Positions 26,334 through 35,611 of a stretch of DNA of 64,000 bases are shown piece after piece. Position numbers and translations under genes: made by a program. The notes beneath the pieces were generated by a model. It made no database searches and was not told where the DNA came from. It saw only the letters and a program-made list of their open reading frames with translations. Source of the DNA: Nostoc sp. 'Peltigera membranacea cyanobiont' N6 (GTDB taxonomy: Bacteria > Cyanobacteriota > Cyanobacteriia > Cyanobacteriales > Nostocaceae); assembly GCF_002949735.1 (NCBI RefSeq), contig NZ_CP026681.1, forward strand, positions 620,001-684,000, given 5' to 3'. Every line of letters begins with the position of its first letter. The first letter of the stretch is position 1.

Positions 26334-27630
26334 AGTTCTAATAGTTAGTCCCCATTTTCCACCAATTAACGCTCCCGATCATCAACGGGTGCGAATGTCT
26401 CTGCCCTACTTTGAAGAATTTGGTTGGGAACCTCACATTTTAACTGTTCGTTCAGATTGTGTTGAAGGAATCCAAGACCCCATACTAGCAAAAACAATTC
26501 CCTCTAATATCCCCGTTACATATACAGGAGCAATACCCCTTCAACAGACTCGGCTGATTGGTATGGGCAGTTTGGGATTGCGAAGTTTTCCCTATTTACT
26601 TAGAGCAGGCGATCGCCTCCTTGGCCTGCAAAAATTTGATTTGGTATATTTTTCAACGACTATATTCATCACTATGGCTCTAGGTCATAGATGGTACAGA
26701 CGCTTCAGAATACCCTATATCCTAGACTTTCAAGATCCCTGGTTAAGTGATTATTACAAATATACAGACACTACTCCACCAGGAGGACGCTTCAAGTACG
26801 GATTTTCTCAACTCCAAGCAAAATTGCTGGAACCCAGGGCTATGAGTAAAGTCAGTCACGTAATTAGTGTTTCACCAGCATATCCAAAAACCTTACAACA
26901 GCGATACCCACATTTACAACCAAAACAGTTTACTGTTTTGCCTTTTGGAGCTCCAGAGTCTGATTTTAAGAAACTTCCCTCCCTCAATATTCAGCAAAAC
27001 ATATTTAACCCCAATGATGGTAAACGCCATTGGGTATACGTGGGAAGAGGGGGCGATGATATGGCCTTGGCTGTGAGAACTTTATTTCTGAGTATTCAGT
27101 CGGAGCGTCGCCATAATTCTAAACTTTGGCAATCAGTTCAACTGCATTTTGTTGGTACTAGTTATGCTCTTGGCGGTCAAGCTGTTAAAACTATAGAGCC
27201 AATAGCCCAAGAACTAGATGTTGCAGACTTAGTAACCGAATATCCTCATCGCATTCCTTACTTTGAGGCGCTACAAGTTCTCATTGATAGCGATGCTATT
27301 CTACTCATTGGCTCTGATGACCCCAGCTATACGGCTTCCAAACTCTACCCCTGTATTCTAGCCCGCAAACCCATCCTGGCAATTTTTCACCACGAGAGTT
27401 CTGTAGTTGATATTCTACAACGCTGCCAAGGTGGTCAAGCTGTTACCTTTACTTCATCAAACCAGCCTGAAGATTTGCTTTCGGAGATGGTTGCTCAAAT
27501 TAATTGGTTGCTTTCTATGCCAAAAGGGTTTCAACCAAAAACTAACTGGTTAGCCTTTCAACCCTATACAGATCGGGAAATGACCCGCCAGCAGTGTGCC
27601 GTATTCGATCGGAGTCTTGCTAATTTATAG
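26323..27630 (+). CDS. Glycosyltransferase-like GT-B protein
   Basis: A 435-residue protein that starts MNHKVLIVSPHFPPINAPDHQRVR, a GT4-type first strand and loop, and keeps GT-B features such as DFQDPWLSDYY and HVISVSPAYPKTL. The C-terminal half is divergent: the donor-site region reads YTASKLYPCILARKPILAIFH and no clear E-x7-E is present. It is most likely a glycosyltransferase of unassigned family. The start overlaps the acyltransferase end. Confidence 0.72.
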   Translation: MNHKVLIVSPHFPPINAPDHQRVRMSLPYFEEFGWEPHILTVRSDCVEGIQDPILAKTIPSNIPVTYTGAIPLQQTRLIGMGSLGLRSFPYLLRAGDRLLGLQKFDLVYFSTTIFITMALGHRWYRRFRIPYILDFQDPWLSDYYKYTDTTPPGGRFKYGFSQLQAKLLEPRAMSKVSHVISVSPAYPKTLQQRYPHLQPKQFTVLPFGAPESDFKKLPSLNIQQNIFNPNDGKRHWVYVGRGGDDMALAVRTLFLSIQSERRHNSKLWQSVQLHFVGTSYALGGQAVKTIEPIAQELDVADLVTEYPHRIPYFEALQVLIDSDAILLIGSDDPSYTASKLYPCILARKPILAIFHHESSVVDILQRCQGGQAVTFTSSNQPEDLLSEMVAQINWLLSMPKGFQPKTNWLAFQPYTDREMTRQQCAVFDRSLANL

Positions 27631-27921
27631 AAAAGGCAGTTCATCATAAAGTAACTCTTCGATTCCAGGTATTAAGTTGTGCGTTGAATAAATTGCGGAA
27701 GCCCTTAAACAAATAGTCAAGCATTTTGATTTATTCTATTGAATACACGATTCTTACAGGCGTACTATCAATACTTACAATAGTAATACAGGATCAATAT
27801 TTGATTTCTATAGTTAATTATAATTTCACAAATAAATCTCGTCCATTTGGAAACATTGAGTTTCATATTCAGTTAGTCATTGCATGTACAAGCTTTATGC
27901 TAGTACCAATTTTATAAAAAT
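27631..27921. other. Spacer with small open frames of doubtful reality
   Basis: On the minus strand about 27631-27725 reads as protein-like text (SAIYSTHNLIPGIEELLYDE) ending in a stop, without a start. On the plus strand a TTG-initiated frame at 27726-27917 would give a 63-residue hydrophobic peptide. Neither resembles a family I know. The region may hold debris of lost genes between the glycosyltransferase and the polymerase-like gene. Confidence 0.3.
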
Positions 27922-29415
27922 ATGGTTATTACATCTGGGTTTAACTTTCAGTCCCCTATAGGATTTAGCAAACATCAGAAACGTTGGTTTGCGAAAGCCT
28001 TTTGGATTGTTCTGATGTTAATAGTACTAAAAATCATCACTGCTGATGCACCTTTTCCCAGTAAGATGGGTGCCCTATTAATTGCAGTAATGGCACTATT
28101 ACCAGCCTATCTATGGTGTGCCGATCGTGCCAAAGGACTGCCGTTATTTCCAATAATGACACTAACCTACTTAGGATCGCATGCTTTTCCCCTTATTTCC
28201 AAAAATCCAAATATTATTAAGTATTCTGAAGAATTACATTTTAATGCAGCCGTAGTAGTTGCCATTTTTTTAGGAGTGGGAACAATAACTTGGCTTGCTT
28301 TCGTTAGTCGTGAACCTCAAGGCATATCTAAAATTAAAGTATTTAAACCAAACCAAATAACCCCTTTCTTTCTACAAACAATCTTTTTTTCTATTATCTT
28401 TGATCTTTTACAAAATACTGGATATCTATGGTTAATAATACCTAGCTCGATTTATGCAATTTTGAAAACTGCAATACCGTCTCTCACTAGTCTGGGATTA
28501 ATGATATTGGGTTATCAACTAGGAGCTAATCGCTTGAGTCGTAGAGAGTCAAGACTATTTATTTTGCTAACTGTAGTTATGATTTTTCAATCAGGAGTTA
28601 GTCTTTACCTTAGTGTCGCAGGTGTGTATGTAGTATTAATGAGTTTAGGTTGGATGCTTGGTAGTGGCAAATTTCCGTGGCGATTATTATTGGTCACTTT
28701 TTTAGTCATATCGTTCCTAAACTTAGGGAAAGGAGAAATCCGATCCCTTTACTGGAATAAAGGCTCAATTCAACCCTCGCAATATATAACTGTATACATT
28801 ACCTGGATTAATAATTCTTGGCAGCATATCAATACTCCTAAAGATAGTATAGGTAGTAATAAAAAAAAGCCAGAAAGCTTGGACGATCGTTCAAGCATTA
28901 TACACATGCTGATGAAAGCAATTTCTGAAACGGGAACCTTAAGAGAATATATGCAGGGAAAAACTTATTCACTTATCCCTCAATTATTAATACCTCGGAT
29001 ATTTAACTCAAACAAGGTTCGTGGTAGTGAAGCCACTAATATGTTAAGCGTATATTATGGTTTGCAAACATATAAAGAGACATTCACAACCGAAATTGCC
29101 TGGGGTTTGTTACAAGAAGCTTATGCTAACTTTGGCAGGATAGGTTGCGCTGGATTAGGAATATTTTTAGGGAGTTTATATGGATGGATAACTCGTTTGA
29201 CTATGAATGTTCCAATTACATCATATCGATTTCTACTATCACTGATTTTAATCATGCTATCAATTAAAAACGAATTGACTTTGAGCTCATTTCTAAGTAT
29301 TTTATCTCAAAGTACAATGATTTTATTAGTTATCAGAAGTTTCTTGATGAAAGGTATTAAATACTATCCCTCTCAAACCTATAGTATTTACCCTACTGGT
29401 GAACTACGTTTTTAA
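27922..29415 (+). CDS. Polytopic membrane protein, probable Wzy-type polysaccharide polymerase
   Basis: A 497-residue protein with about eleven hydrophobic helices and a large polar segment (about residues 275-385) between late helices, containing RGSEATNMLSVYYG and EIAWGLLQEAYANFG. This layout and length are typical of O-antigen/exopolysaccharide polymerases, which join lipid-linked repeats on the periplasmic side. The closing motif of an Ala/Tyr-Asn-Phe-Gly turn is also common in Wzy proteins. Sequence conservation in the family is low, so the call rests on topology and context. The gene is AT-rich, and no HIP1 site is seen. Confidence 0.6.
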   Translation: MVITSGFNFQSPIGFSKHQKRWFAKAFWIVLMLIVLKIITADAPFPSKMGALLIAVMALLPAYLWCADRAKGLPLFPIMTLTYLGSHAFPLISKNPNIIKYSEELHFNAAVVVAIFLGVGTITWLAFVSREPQGISKIKVFKPNQITPFFLQTIFFSIIFDLLQNTGYLWLIIPSSIYAILKTAIPSLTSLGLMILGYQLGANRLSRRESRLFILLTVVMIFQSGVSLYLSVAGVYVVLMSLGWMLGSGKFPWRLLLVTFLVISFLNLGKGEIRSLYWNKGSIQPSQYITVYITWINNSWQHINTPKDSIGSNKKKPESLDDRSSIIHMLMKAISETGTLREYMQGKTYSLIPQLLIPRIFNSNKVRGSEATNMLSVYYGLQTYKETFTTEIAWGLLQEAYANFGRIGCAGLGIFLGSLYGWITRLTMNVPITSYRFLLSLILIMLSIKNELTLSSFLSILSQSTMILLVIRSFLMKGIKYYPSQTYSIYPTGELRF

Positions 29416-29534
29416 AGCTGCCATTTAGCTGAAAAATATTTAACTAGACCTTAGCTGCTTAGAGGTTATTTTAAAAGTATTTTATTTGGCTGTGATTTTA
29501 GGCATTTATTGACCCTCCTTAAAAAGGTAGTTTT

Positions 29535-29590
29535 AGAGAGATATATAAATTTTGATTCATGCCGACAAGAAAACTTTTAAAATATCCTCT
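29535..29590. repeat. Dispersed repeat, copy A
   Basis: The block around TGCCGACAAGAAAACTTTTA and AATATCCTCT is also present, with a few substitutions and a 3-base gap, at 63468-63520, 34 kb away. Both copies are intergenic. It lies in the 258-base gap before an acyltransferase gene. Confidence 0.55.
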
Positions 29591-29673
29591 TAAAAAATAC
29601 TATTAAAATTAAACTTCTTAGAAGATTTATCCATTATTGTTTTAAATAAATTATACCAATATTTATCGATTTA

Positions 29674-30750
29674 ATGATTCAAAAACGAATTCATTCATTT
29701 GATGGTCTTAGAGGAATAGCTATATTCTTGGTTTTGCTAGATCATGCAAAAAATACTATTCACTCCAAAAGTGATATTTGGAATTTAGCATCAATATTTA
29801 TAGCCAATTCCAGCTTGGGAGTCAGGCTATTTTTTGTCCTAAGTGGCTATTTAATAACTCTAATTTTGTTAAAAGAAATTAATGGAGGTGGTATTATTGA
29901 TTTGAAGAGATTCTATGTGCGCCGTGCAATACGATTATTTCCCAGTCTTTACTGCTTTATAGTAGTAGTCTTCATTATTAACTTGATTGCTCATTTGAAT
30001 ATCAATGCAGAACAATTCATAGCAGCAGCAACTTTTACATGGAACTATCTAGGCCCTTTTCACAATGGTTCCTTGAGAGGAACTTGGTTTCTTGGTCATT
30101 TATGGACTCTTTCATTAGAAGAACAATTTTACTTACTCTGGCCTCTGATTTTATTGTTATTAGGAATTAACAAATCTCGTAAGTTATCATTTATTCTAAT
30201 TTTATCGATGCCGATTATTCGTGTAGCTAGCTACTTTTTATTTCCTTCACTTAAAGGATACTTAAACATGATGCTACATACCTCTATAGATAGTATTATG
30301 GTCGGCTGCCTAATGGCTATTCTTACTCTATTTCCTGTCTTAAGTGAGCGCATATATAAATTGAAGGGATTTTCCATAGTAATATTACTTATCTGGCCAT
30401 TGTTCATTACTCCCATTTTGGATCGCTTAATTAGAGGTTATTTAATCTCTATAGGTCTAACCATAGATGCCATAATTTTAGGAATACTGATTGCCTGGCT
30501 TCATGCTAATCCGCTTTCCTATGCAAATAAATTACTGAGTATACCAGTCATTGTTTACATAGGAAAAATATCCTATAGTTTATACATTTGGCAGCAATTA
30601 TTTTTAACTAATGATAACACTACTATTTCAGGAATGTTTCCCTATAATATTGGGTTTAGTTTGTTGGCTGGACTTGCTTCTTATTACTTAATTGAAAAAC
30701 CCTGTCTTAAACTAAAAGATAGTAAAAAGCTTTCAGGGTTATTAGGATAA
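29674..30750 (+). CDS. Acyltransferase-3 family membrane protein (O-acyltransferase)
   Basis: A 358-residue OafA-type enzyme: FDGLRGIAIFLVLLDH (helix 1, Arg and His), GVRLFFVLSGYLITL, FYVRRAIRLFPSLYC and HLWTLSLEEQFYLLWP, then SYYLIEKPCLKL at the end. It is the third complete member of the family in the window and follows the putative polymerase gene after a 258-base gap with a dispersed repeat. Function is as for the others: acyl transfer to a surface-glycan sugar. Confidence 0.9.
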   Translation: MIQKRIHSFDGLRGIAIFLVLLDHAKNTIHSKSDIWNLASIFIANSSLGVRLFFVLSGYLITLILLKEINGGGIIDLKRFYVRRAIRLFPSLYCFIVVVFIINLIAHLNINAEQFIAAATFTWNYLGPFHNGSLRGTWFLGHLWTLSLEEQFYLLWPLILLLLGINKSRKLSFILILSMPIIRVASYFLFPSLKGYLNMMLHTSIDSIMVGCLMAILTLFPVLSERIYKLKGFSIVILLIWPLFITPILDRLIRGYLISIGLTIDAIILGILIAWLHANPLSYANKLLSIPVIVYIGKISYSLYIWQQLFLTNDNTTISGMFPYNIGFSLLAGLASYYLIEKPCLKLKDSKKLSGLLG

Positions 30751-30795
30751 AATCAATAAAATAAAATATTTAATTTATTCAATATATATGATGAC

Positions 30796-31983
30796 ATGAC
30801 AAAATTAGCAATTATCTCAACCCATCCTATTCAATATTATGCACCTTGGTTTCGCTATATTACTCAGTCTACTAATCTTGATATTCGAGTATTTTACCTT
30901 TGGAACTTTGGTATTACTCCACAGATTGATGTAGGTTTTAAACAGATTCTTCAGTGGGATATTCCCCTGTTAGATGGATATGAATATGAATTTGTGCCTA
31001 ACCTGAGTTCTGCTCCCGGTGTTCATCATTTATGGGGACTACAAAATCCATCTTTAGTATCCCAGGTAAAAGCTTATAAGCCTGATGCAGTGCTATTAAT
31101 GTGCTACAATTATGCCAGCATTTATCGCTTTTTATGGCACTGGAATTCTCTTCAGATACCGTTACTATTTCGCGGTGATTCTCATCGTTTACTACAGCCG
31201 AATGGCATGAAAGCATGGGCACGTCGGCAATTTATTACGCAGATTTATTATCACTTTGCTGCCTGCCTTTACGTGGGGAAAGCTAACTATGATTACTTCC
31301 GCTATCATAAAGTTTCAGAAAAAAGTTTGTTTTTTTCTCCTCATGCTGTAGATAACGATCGCTTTTTTACTCAAACCGAGAGTGCCAAACAGCAGGCAAT
31401 GATTTGGAAGCAAGAATTGGGAATTCCATCGCATCATGCAGTGATTCTCTTTGCAGGGAAATTTGAATCCAAAAAACGTCCTTTGGATTTACTCTTAGCT
31501 TTTTTACAAGCAAATATCCCTCAAGTATCGCTACTGTTCGTTGGTGCAGGCCCTTTAGAAAAAGACCTGAAATCCGCAGCAGTTGGTCAATCAAATATAT
31601 ACTTTGCTCCCTTCCAAAATCAATCCTTGATGCCCCGCACCTATGCGGCTGCTGATTTAGTTGTGCTGCCTAGCTATGGTTCTTCGGAAACCTGGGGACT
31701 CGCAATTAATGAAGCAATGTGCTTAAGTCGTCCAGTAATTGTTAGTAGTCATGTAGGGTGTGCCCAAGACCTAATCGATCGCAATCAAAATGGACTGATT
31801 TTTCCTGCGGGTAATGTGTCTGCTTTAGCTAGTAGCCTACGCGAAGCGTTTTGTGATGGGGAACGTTTACGGGGCTGGGGAGAAGAGAGTCGGAGAATTA
31901 TTTCTCAGTATAGCTATACTCAAGCAACTCAGGGACTAAAACAGGCCATTGAATATACAAACTCAGTTTCAGCGAAGGCTTAA
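30796..31983 (+). CDS. Glycosyltransferase family 4
   Basis: A 395-residue GT4 protein. It opens with KLAIISTHPIQYYAPWFRYI, a start common to a group of GT4 enzymes, and has PSYGSSETWGLAINEAMCLSRPV with the E-x7-E donor site. The ATG at 30796 is the one that stays open; the ATG five bases earlier meets a stop at once. A 252-base spacer with nothing recognisable follows. Confidence 0.85.
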   Translation: MTKLAIISTHPIQYYAPWFRYITQSTNLDIRVFYLWNFGITPQIDVGFKQILQWDIPLLDGYEYEFVPNLSSAPGVHHLWGLQNPSLVSQVKAYKPDAVLLMCYNYASIYRFLWHWNSLQIPLLFRGDSHRLLQPNGMKAWARRQFITQIYYHFAACLYVGKANYDYFRYHKVSEKSLFFSPHAVDNDRFFTQTESAKQQAMIWKQELGIPSHHAVILFAGKFESKKRPLDLLLAFLQANIPQVSLLFVGAGPLEKDLKSAAVGQSNIYFAPFQNQSLMPRTYAAADLVVLPSYGSSETWGLAINEAMCLSRPVIVSSHVGCAQDLIDRNQNGLIFPAGNVSALASSLREAFCDGERLRGWGEESRRIISQYSYTQATQGLKQAIEYTNSVSAKA

Positions 31984-32235
31984 TCTTTAGGAAGATGGCT
32001 TTTGAAATGGTCATTGAAAGTTTAAAAAATATCTAATTAGAATAATGTCAATCGTTATTGTTATAAAATACTATTTTCTATAACTCATCAACTCGTAGAT
32101 TCGGTTTAAAAAATGTCCGCTTCACTTATTCAAATTGTCTTAAAAAAATACCGATTTTCGTTATTTTTGGTAGTGCGTTTGTATCAACAATCCAATTAAA
32201 CTTTTATTTATCAACACCAAGTATTTTAAAAAACT

Positions 32236-33378
32236 ATGGGTAAACATAAATACCACTGCCATCTTTGGTTTCCTGACCTATTCAACGCTACGGGAGGAAT
32301 TCAGCGTTACTCCTTTTTCTGTTTCAAAGCATTCCAAACTCTCCACCCCGATTTTGCCTATGATATTTTCATTAAGCACGATACTGATGCAGCATCAAAG
32401 TTGCCTAATTTGTGCTTTCATCCATCTGGCAATTGGCCCCTATCCCTACGTACCCCAGCTTTTGCAAGCCAGCTAATTGGTCTTGGTTTTTGGCAGCGTC
32501 CAAACTTGATCTTCTCCAGCCATCTGAACTTTAGTATTCCGGCTTACCTGTTGAAACGGCTATTTGGCATCCCTTACTGGGTTGTAGTACACGGGATTGA
32601 AGTGTGGAACCTTCAGAATTCAAATTTACAGACAGCTCTTCACCATGCCGATCGCATTCTAGCCGTTAGTCACTATACGCGCGATCGCCTGCTGCAAGAA
32701 CAAAACCTCGATCCCGAACGAGTTGTAGTTCTACCCAATACCTTTGATGCCGATAATTTTCAGATTGCACCCAAGCCTGAAAGCCTGCTCAAAAGATATG
32801 GTTTAAACTCAGAGCAACCGATTATACTTACCATCGCTCGGTTAGAAAAATTAGAGCAGTATAAAGGCTACGACAGAATTATCACAGCTTTGCCTAAGAT
32901 CCGTCAGGCTATTCCTAATGTTCATTATCTTCTAGTCGGGAAGGGAGAGGACAAAGCACGAATTGAACAGTTAATTTCCCAATACCAACTCCAAGATTGT
33001 GTAACTCTAACTGGCTACATCCCCGACGAAGAACTTTGCGACCACTATAATCTCTGTGATGTATTTGCCATGCCTAGTAAAGGTGAAGGATTTGGTATTG
33101 TTTACCTAGAAGCACTTGCCTGTGGCAAGCCTACTCTTGGAGGAAACAAAGATGGGGCATTGGATGCGCTGTGTCAGGGAGAATTAGGCGCACTTCTTGA
33201 CCCTGATGATATAGAAGCGATCGCCGAAACCATAATTCAAATCCTACAGGGCACTTATTCTAATCGTCTAATCTATCAACCAGAGGCATTAAGAGAAAAA
33301 GTAATTAACCAATTTGGTTTTCAACAGTTTCAAAAAACTCTTGATAGCTACTTAGAAAAAGATTTCAAAGACATTTAA
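32236..33378 (+). CDS. Glycosyltransferase family 4
   Basis: A 380-residue GT4 enzyme. FNATGGIQRYS is the acceptor loop, VVVHGIEVWNL the mid-domain strand, RLEKLEQYKGYDRII the start of the donor domain and MPSKGEGFGIVYLEALACGKPT the E-x7-E motif. It begins a new block after a 252-base gap and is followed after 30 bases by a 2-oxoglutarate oxygenase-like gene, so its product may be a substrate of that oxygenase (inference). Confidence 0.87.
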   Translation: MGKHKYHCHLWFPDLFNATGGIQRYSFFCFKAFQTLHPDFAYDIFIKHDTDAASKLPNLCFHPSGNWPLSLRTPAFASQLIGLGFWQRPNLIFSSHLNFSIPAYLLKRLFGIPYWVVVHGIEVWNLQNSNLQTALHHADRILAVSHYTRDRLLQEQNLDPERVVVLPNTFDADNFQIAPKPESLLKRYGLNSEQPIILTIARLEKLEQYKGYDRIITALPKIRQAIPNVHYLLVGKGEDKARIEQLISQYQLQDCVTLTGYIPDEELCDHYNLCDVFAMPSKGEGFGIVYLEALACGKPTLGGNKDGALDALCQGELGALLDPDDIEAIAETIIQILQGTYSNRLIYQPEALREKVINQFGFQQFQKTLDSYLEKDFKDI

Positions 33379-33408
33379 GTTTTTAACATCAAAATCAAGG
33401 CATCAACC

Positions 33409-34386
33409 ATGTTTAATCCCAATTTTGTCAATATCAGCACTAGCGAAATCGTTAACGATCTCAAAGACAAGGGATACTTTGCTTTTGAACAAGCGTTAAC
33501 CACTCAGTATGTTGAAGAGCTACTTCAAGAAATTGATTTTAATCAACTATTGCTGAATAATAATGATGTTGGTGTAGTTACTTCTCAAGATATCAAATTT
33601 TTTACCCATTGCCTAGCGGGTTCTAAAAAAATATACGATGTCATTACTTCCAGAAAAGTCTTAGATGTATGCAAAGAATATTTTACTGATGATTATAAGT
33701 TAACTAATCATAGAATTTATCAAACATCTCAAAATTCCCACATGCCCTGGCATACAGATAATAATCGTCAGATTGGTAAGCAATTATCTGAAAAACACAA
33801 TATGCCAGGTCTGTTGTTTTTATTTTATTTCTCTGATGTTGAAAAAAATGCCTTTCAATATATAAAAGACTCGCATAAGTGGTCTCGAAAATACAGCCAT
33901 GAAATTTACCTAAGTGATAGCTATATCGACAATACATATAGCAAAGATATACTAACATTTCCCATGCTCAAGGGAAGTCTGATCTTATGTGATATCCACG
34001 GAATCCATAGAGCCAAACCTTTTCAGGATAAAACCTATAACAGAACTACCTTGCTTTTTCAAGTCGATCAAGTTGGTAGCGAGAATGTAGGACATGGTGA
34101 AAAAAATCTAGTGAATACTGAGTATCTTGAAAATCTCACTCCAGAGGTAATGGATTATCTCGGATTTGGTTTTAAGAGAGACTACCCGGCTTTTCCTAAC
34201 ACTTCAATTGCTACGATGAAACTACAAGATATCTTAGAGCTACAGAAGCAATTGTTACCCAAGACGTTAGAGGCTCTTAACAAAAATATAGTCAAATCTC
34301 TATTGCCTGCTGAGGCACTAATTAATGCCAAGCGAATCCTCTGGTATTTTAAATCAAAATACTCTAACCAAAAACCAAAAATATAG
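33409..34386 (+). CDS. PhyH-type 2-oxoglutarate/Fe(II) oxygenase-like protein
   Basis: A 325-residue protein of the phytanoyl-CoA dioxygenase superfamily. PWHTDNN supplies the HxD iron pair (His115, Asp117); the distal iron His is probably His200 in IHGIHRAK and Arg212 in YNRTTLLFQ would bind 2-oxoglutarate. The spacing fits an intact catalytic facial triad. Known relatives hydroxylate lipids, antibiotics or sugar-like compounds. Here it lies between two glycosyltransferase genes, which suggests hydroxylation of a glycan or its lipid carrier, but no substrate can be read from the sequence. It has only a six-base gap to the next gene. Confidence 0.75.
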   Translation: MFNPNFVNISTSEIVNDLKDKGYFAFEQALTTQYVEELLQEIDFNQLLLNNNDVGVVTSQDIKFFTHCLAGSKKIYDVITSRKVLDVCKEYFTDDYKLTNHRIYQTSQNSHMPWHTDNNRQIGKQLSEKHNMPGLLFLFYFSDVEKNAFQYIKDSHKWSRKYSHEIYLSDSYIDNTYSKDILTFPMLKGSLILCDIHGIHRAKPFQDKTYNRTTLLFQVDQVGSENVGHGEKNLVNTEYLENLTPEVMDYLGFGFKRDYPAFPNTSIATMKLQDILELQKQLLPKTLEALNKNIVKSLLPAEALINAKRILWYFKSKYSNQKPKI

Positions 34387-34392
34387 CAATTC

Positions 34393-35538
34393 ATGAAAAT
34401 TTTGTTGATAGGTAATTACCCATTAGATGCAATCATCAGCATGGATATATTTGCTTCTATGTTGGAGAATTACTTAACCAAAGTTGGGCATCAAGTCAGA
34501 ATTGTTTGCCCAAATCCTTGGTTTGGTAAGCTACTATCATCACCAAATTCACTCAGGAAATGGTTAGGTTATATTGATAAATTTGTGTTTTTTCCAGCAC
34601 AATTGCGTCAAGCATTATCTTGGGCAGATATAGTCCATATATGCGATCAAGGTAATGCAGTTTACGTAAAATATTTGGGAAATATACCTCACGTCATCAC
34701 TTGTCATGATTTATTGCCAATTCGTTCTGGCTTGGGGGAATTTCCCCAATATCGCACTGGATGGACTGGTAAGCAATTCCAGCAAATGGTGATGAGAGGA
34801 CTAAACCAAGCGCATAAAATTGCTTGTGTTTCAGAACAGACTAAAAGTGATGTGTTACGCCTTTCTTCCCTGTCTGAGAGTGCTGTATCTGTAATTACTA
34901 TGGGTTTAAACTATCCCTACACGCCGATGAAAGCTACGGAATCTCAACCACGTTTAAAAGCTTTGGGAATTCCTGAAAATTATCCATTTATTCTGCATGT
35001 AGGGGCAAATCACTGGTACAAAAATCGGTTGGGAGTTCTAGAAATCTTTCATCAGCTAATTCTGCAACTCCAACAACCAGAATTTTACCTAGTTATGGTG
35101 GGTAAACCCATGACTGATGAAATGCGTCAGTTTATCAAAACACATAATATGACGCAAAAAGTAATAGAGTTAGTAGAAATTAATAACGAAAACCTGAGAG
35201 CTATTTATTCTTCTGCTACAGCTTTACTTTTCCCTTCTCTCTATGAAGGCTTTGGTTGGCCAATCATCGAAGCTCAAGCTTGTGGTTGTCCTGTATTTAC
35301 ATCTAACCGTTCCCCCATGAATGATGTAGGAGGAGAAGCGGCTATATATATAGAACCGGAACAGCCGAAAGAAACCGCAGAAGAGATAATTTGTAATCTA
35401 CCCACACTAGAAAAGCTGAAGTCAAAAGGATTTGTAAATTCTCAAAAATTTTCAGCAGAGAAAATGATTTCCGATTATATTGAACTTTATCAGCAAGCCA
35501 TTAATGAAAAATATGAGAATAAAGTAAAAATAATTTAA
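34393..35538 (+). CDS. Glycosyltransferase family 4
   Basis: A 381-residue GT4 protein. It begins MKILLIGNYPLDAIISMD, has ITCHDLLPIRSG mid-domain and FPSLYEGFGWPIIEAQACGCPV as a full E-x7-E donor motif. This branch includes mannosyltransferase-type GT4 enzymes, but the sugar is not assigned. It is six bases after the PhyH-like gene, so the two are cotranscribed. Confidence 0.85.
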   Translation: MKILLIGNYPLDAIISMDIFASMLENYLTKVGHQVRIVCPNPWFGKLLSSPNSLRKWLGYIDKFVFFPAQLRQALSWADIVHICDQGNAVYVKYLGNIPHVITCHDLLPIRSGLGEFPQYRTGWTGKQFQQMVMRGLNQAHKIACVSEQTKSDVLRLSSLSESAVSVITMGLNYPYTPMKATESQPRLKALGIPENYPFILHVGANHWYKNRLGVLEIFHQLILQLQQPEFYLVMVGKPMTDEMRQFIKTHNMTQKVIELVEINNENLRAIYSSATALLFPSLYEGFGWPIIEAQACGCPVFTSNRSPMNDVGGEAAIYIEPEQPKETAEEIICNLPTLEKLKSKGFVNSQKFSAEKMISDYIELYQQAINEKYENKVKII

Positions 35539-35611
35539 TTTTATAGCTCTTAACTTTTTTTTCAATAACTTAAATGGTGCATCTTACTAGAATTTGCTGC
35601 GGATATCCGCT

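Noticed and set aside
27726..27917. 63-codon hydrophobic frame on the plus strand
   Set aside because: Starts at TTG without ribosome site, no recognisable family, and the composition is that of AT-rich spacer; kept only as a note in the spacer entry.
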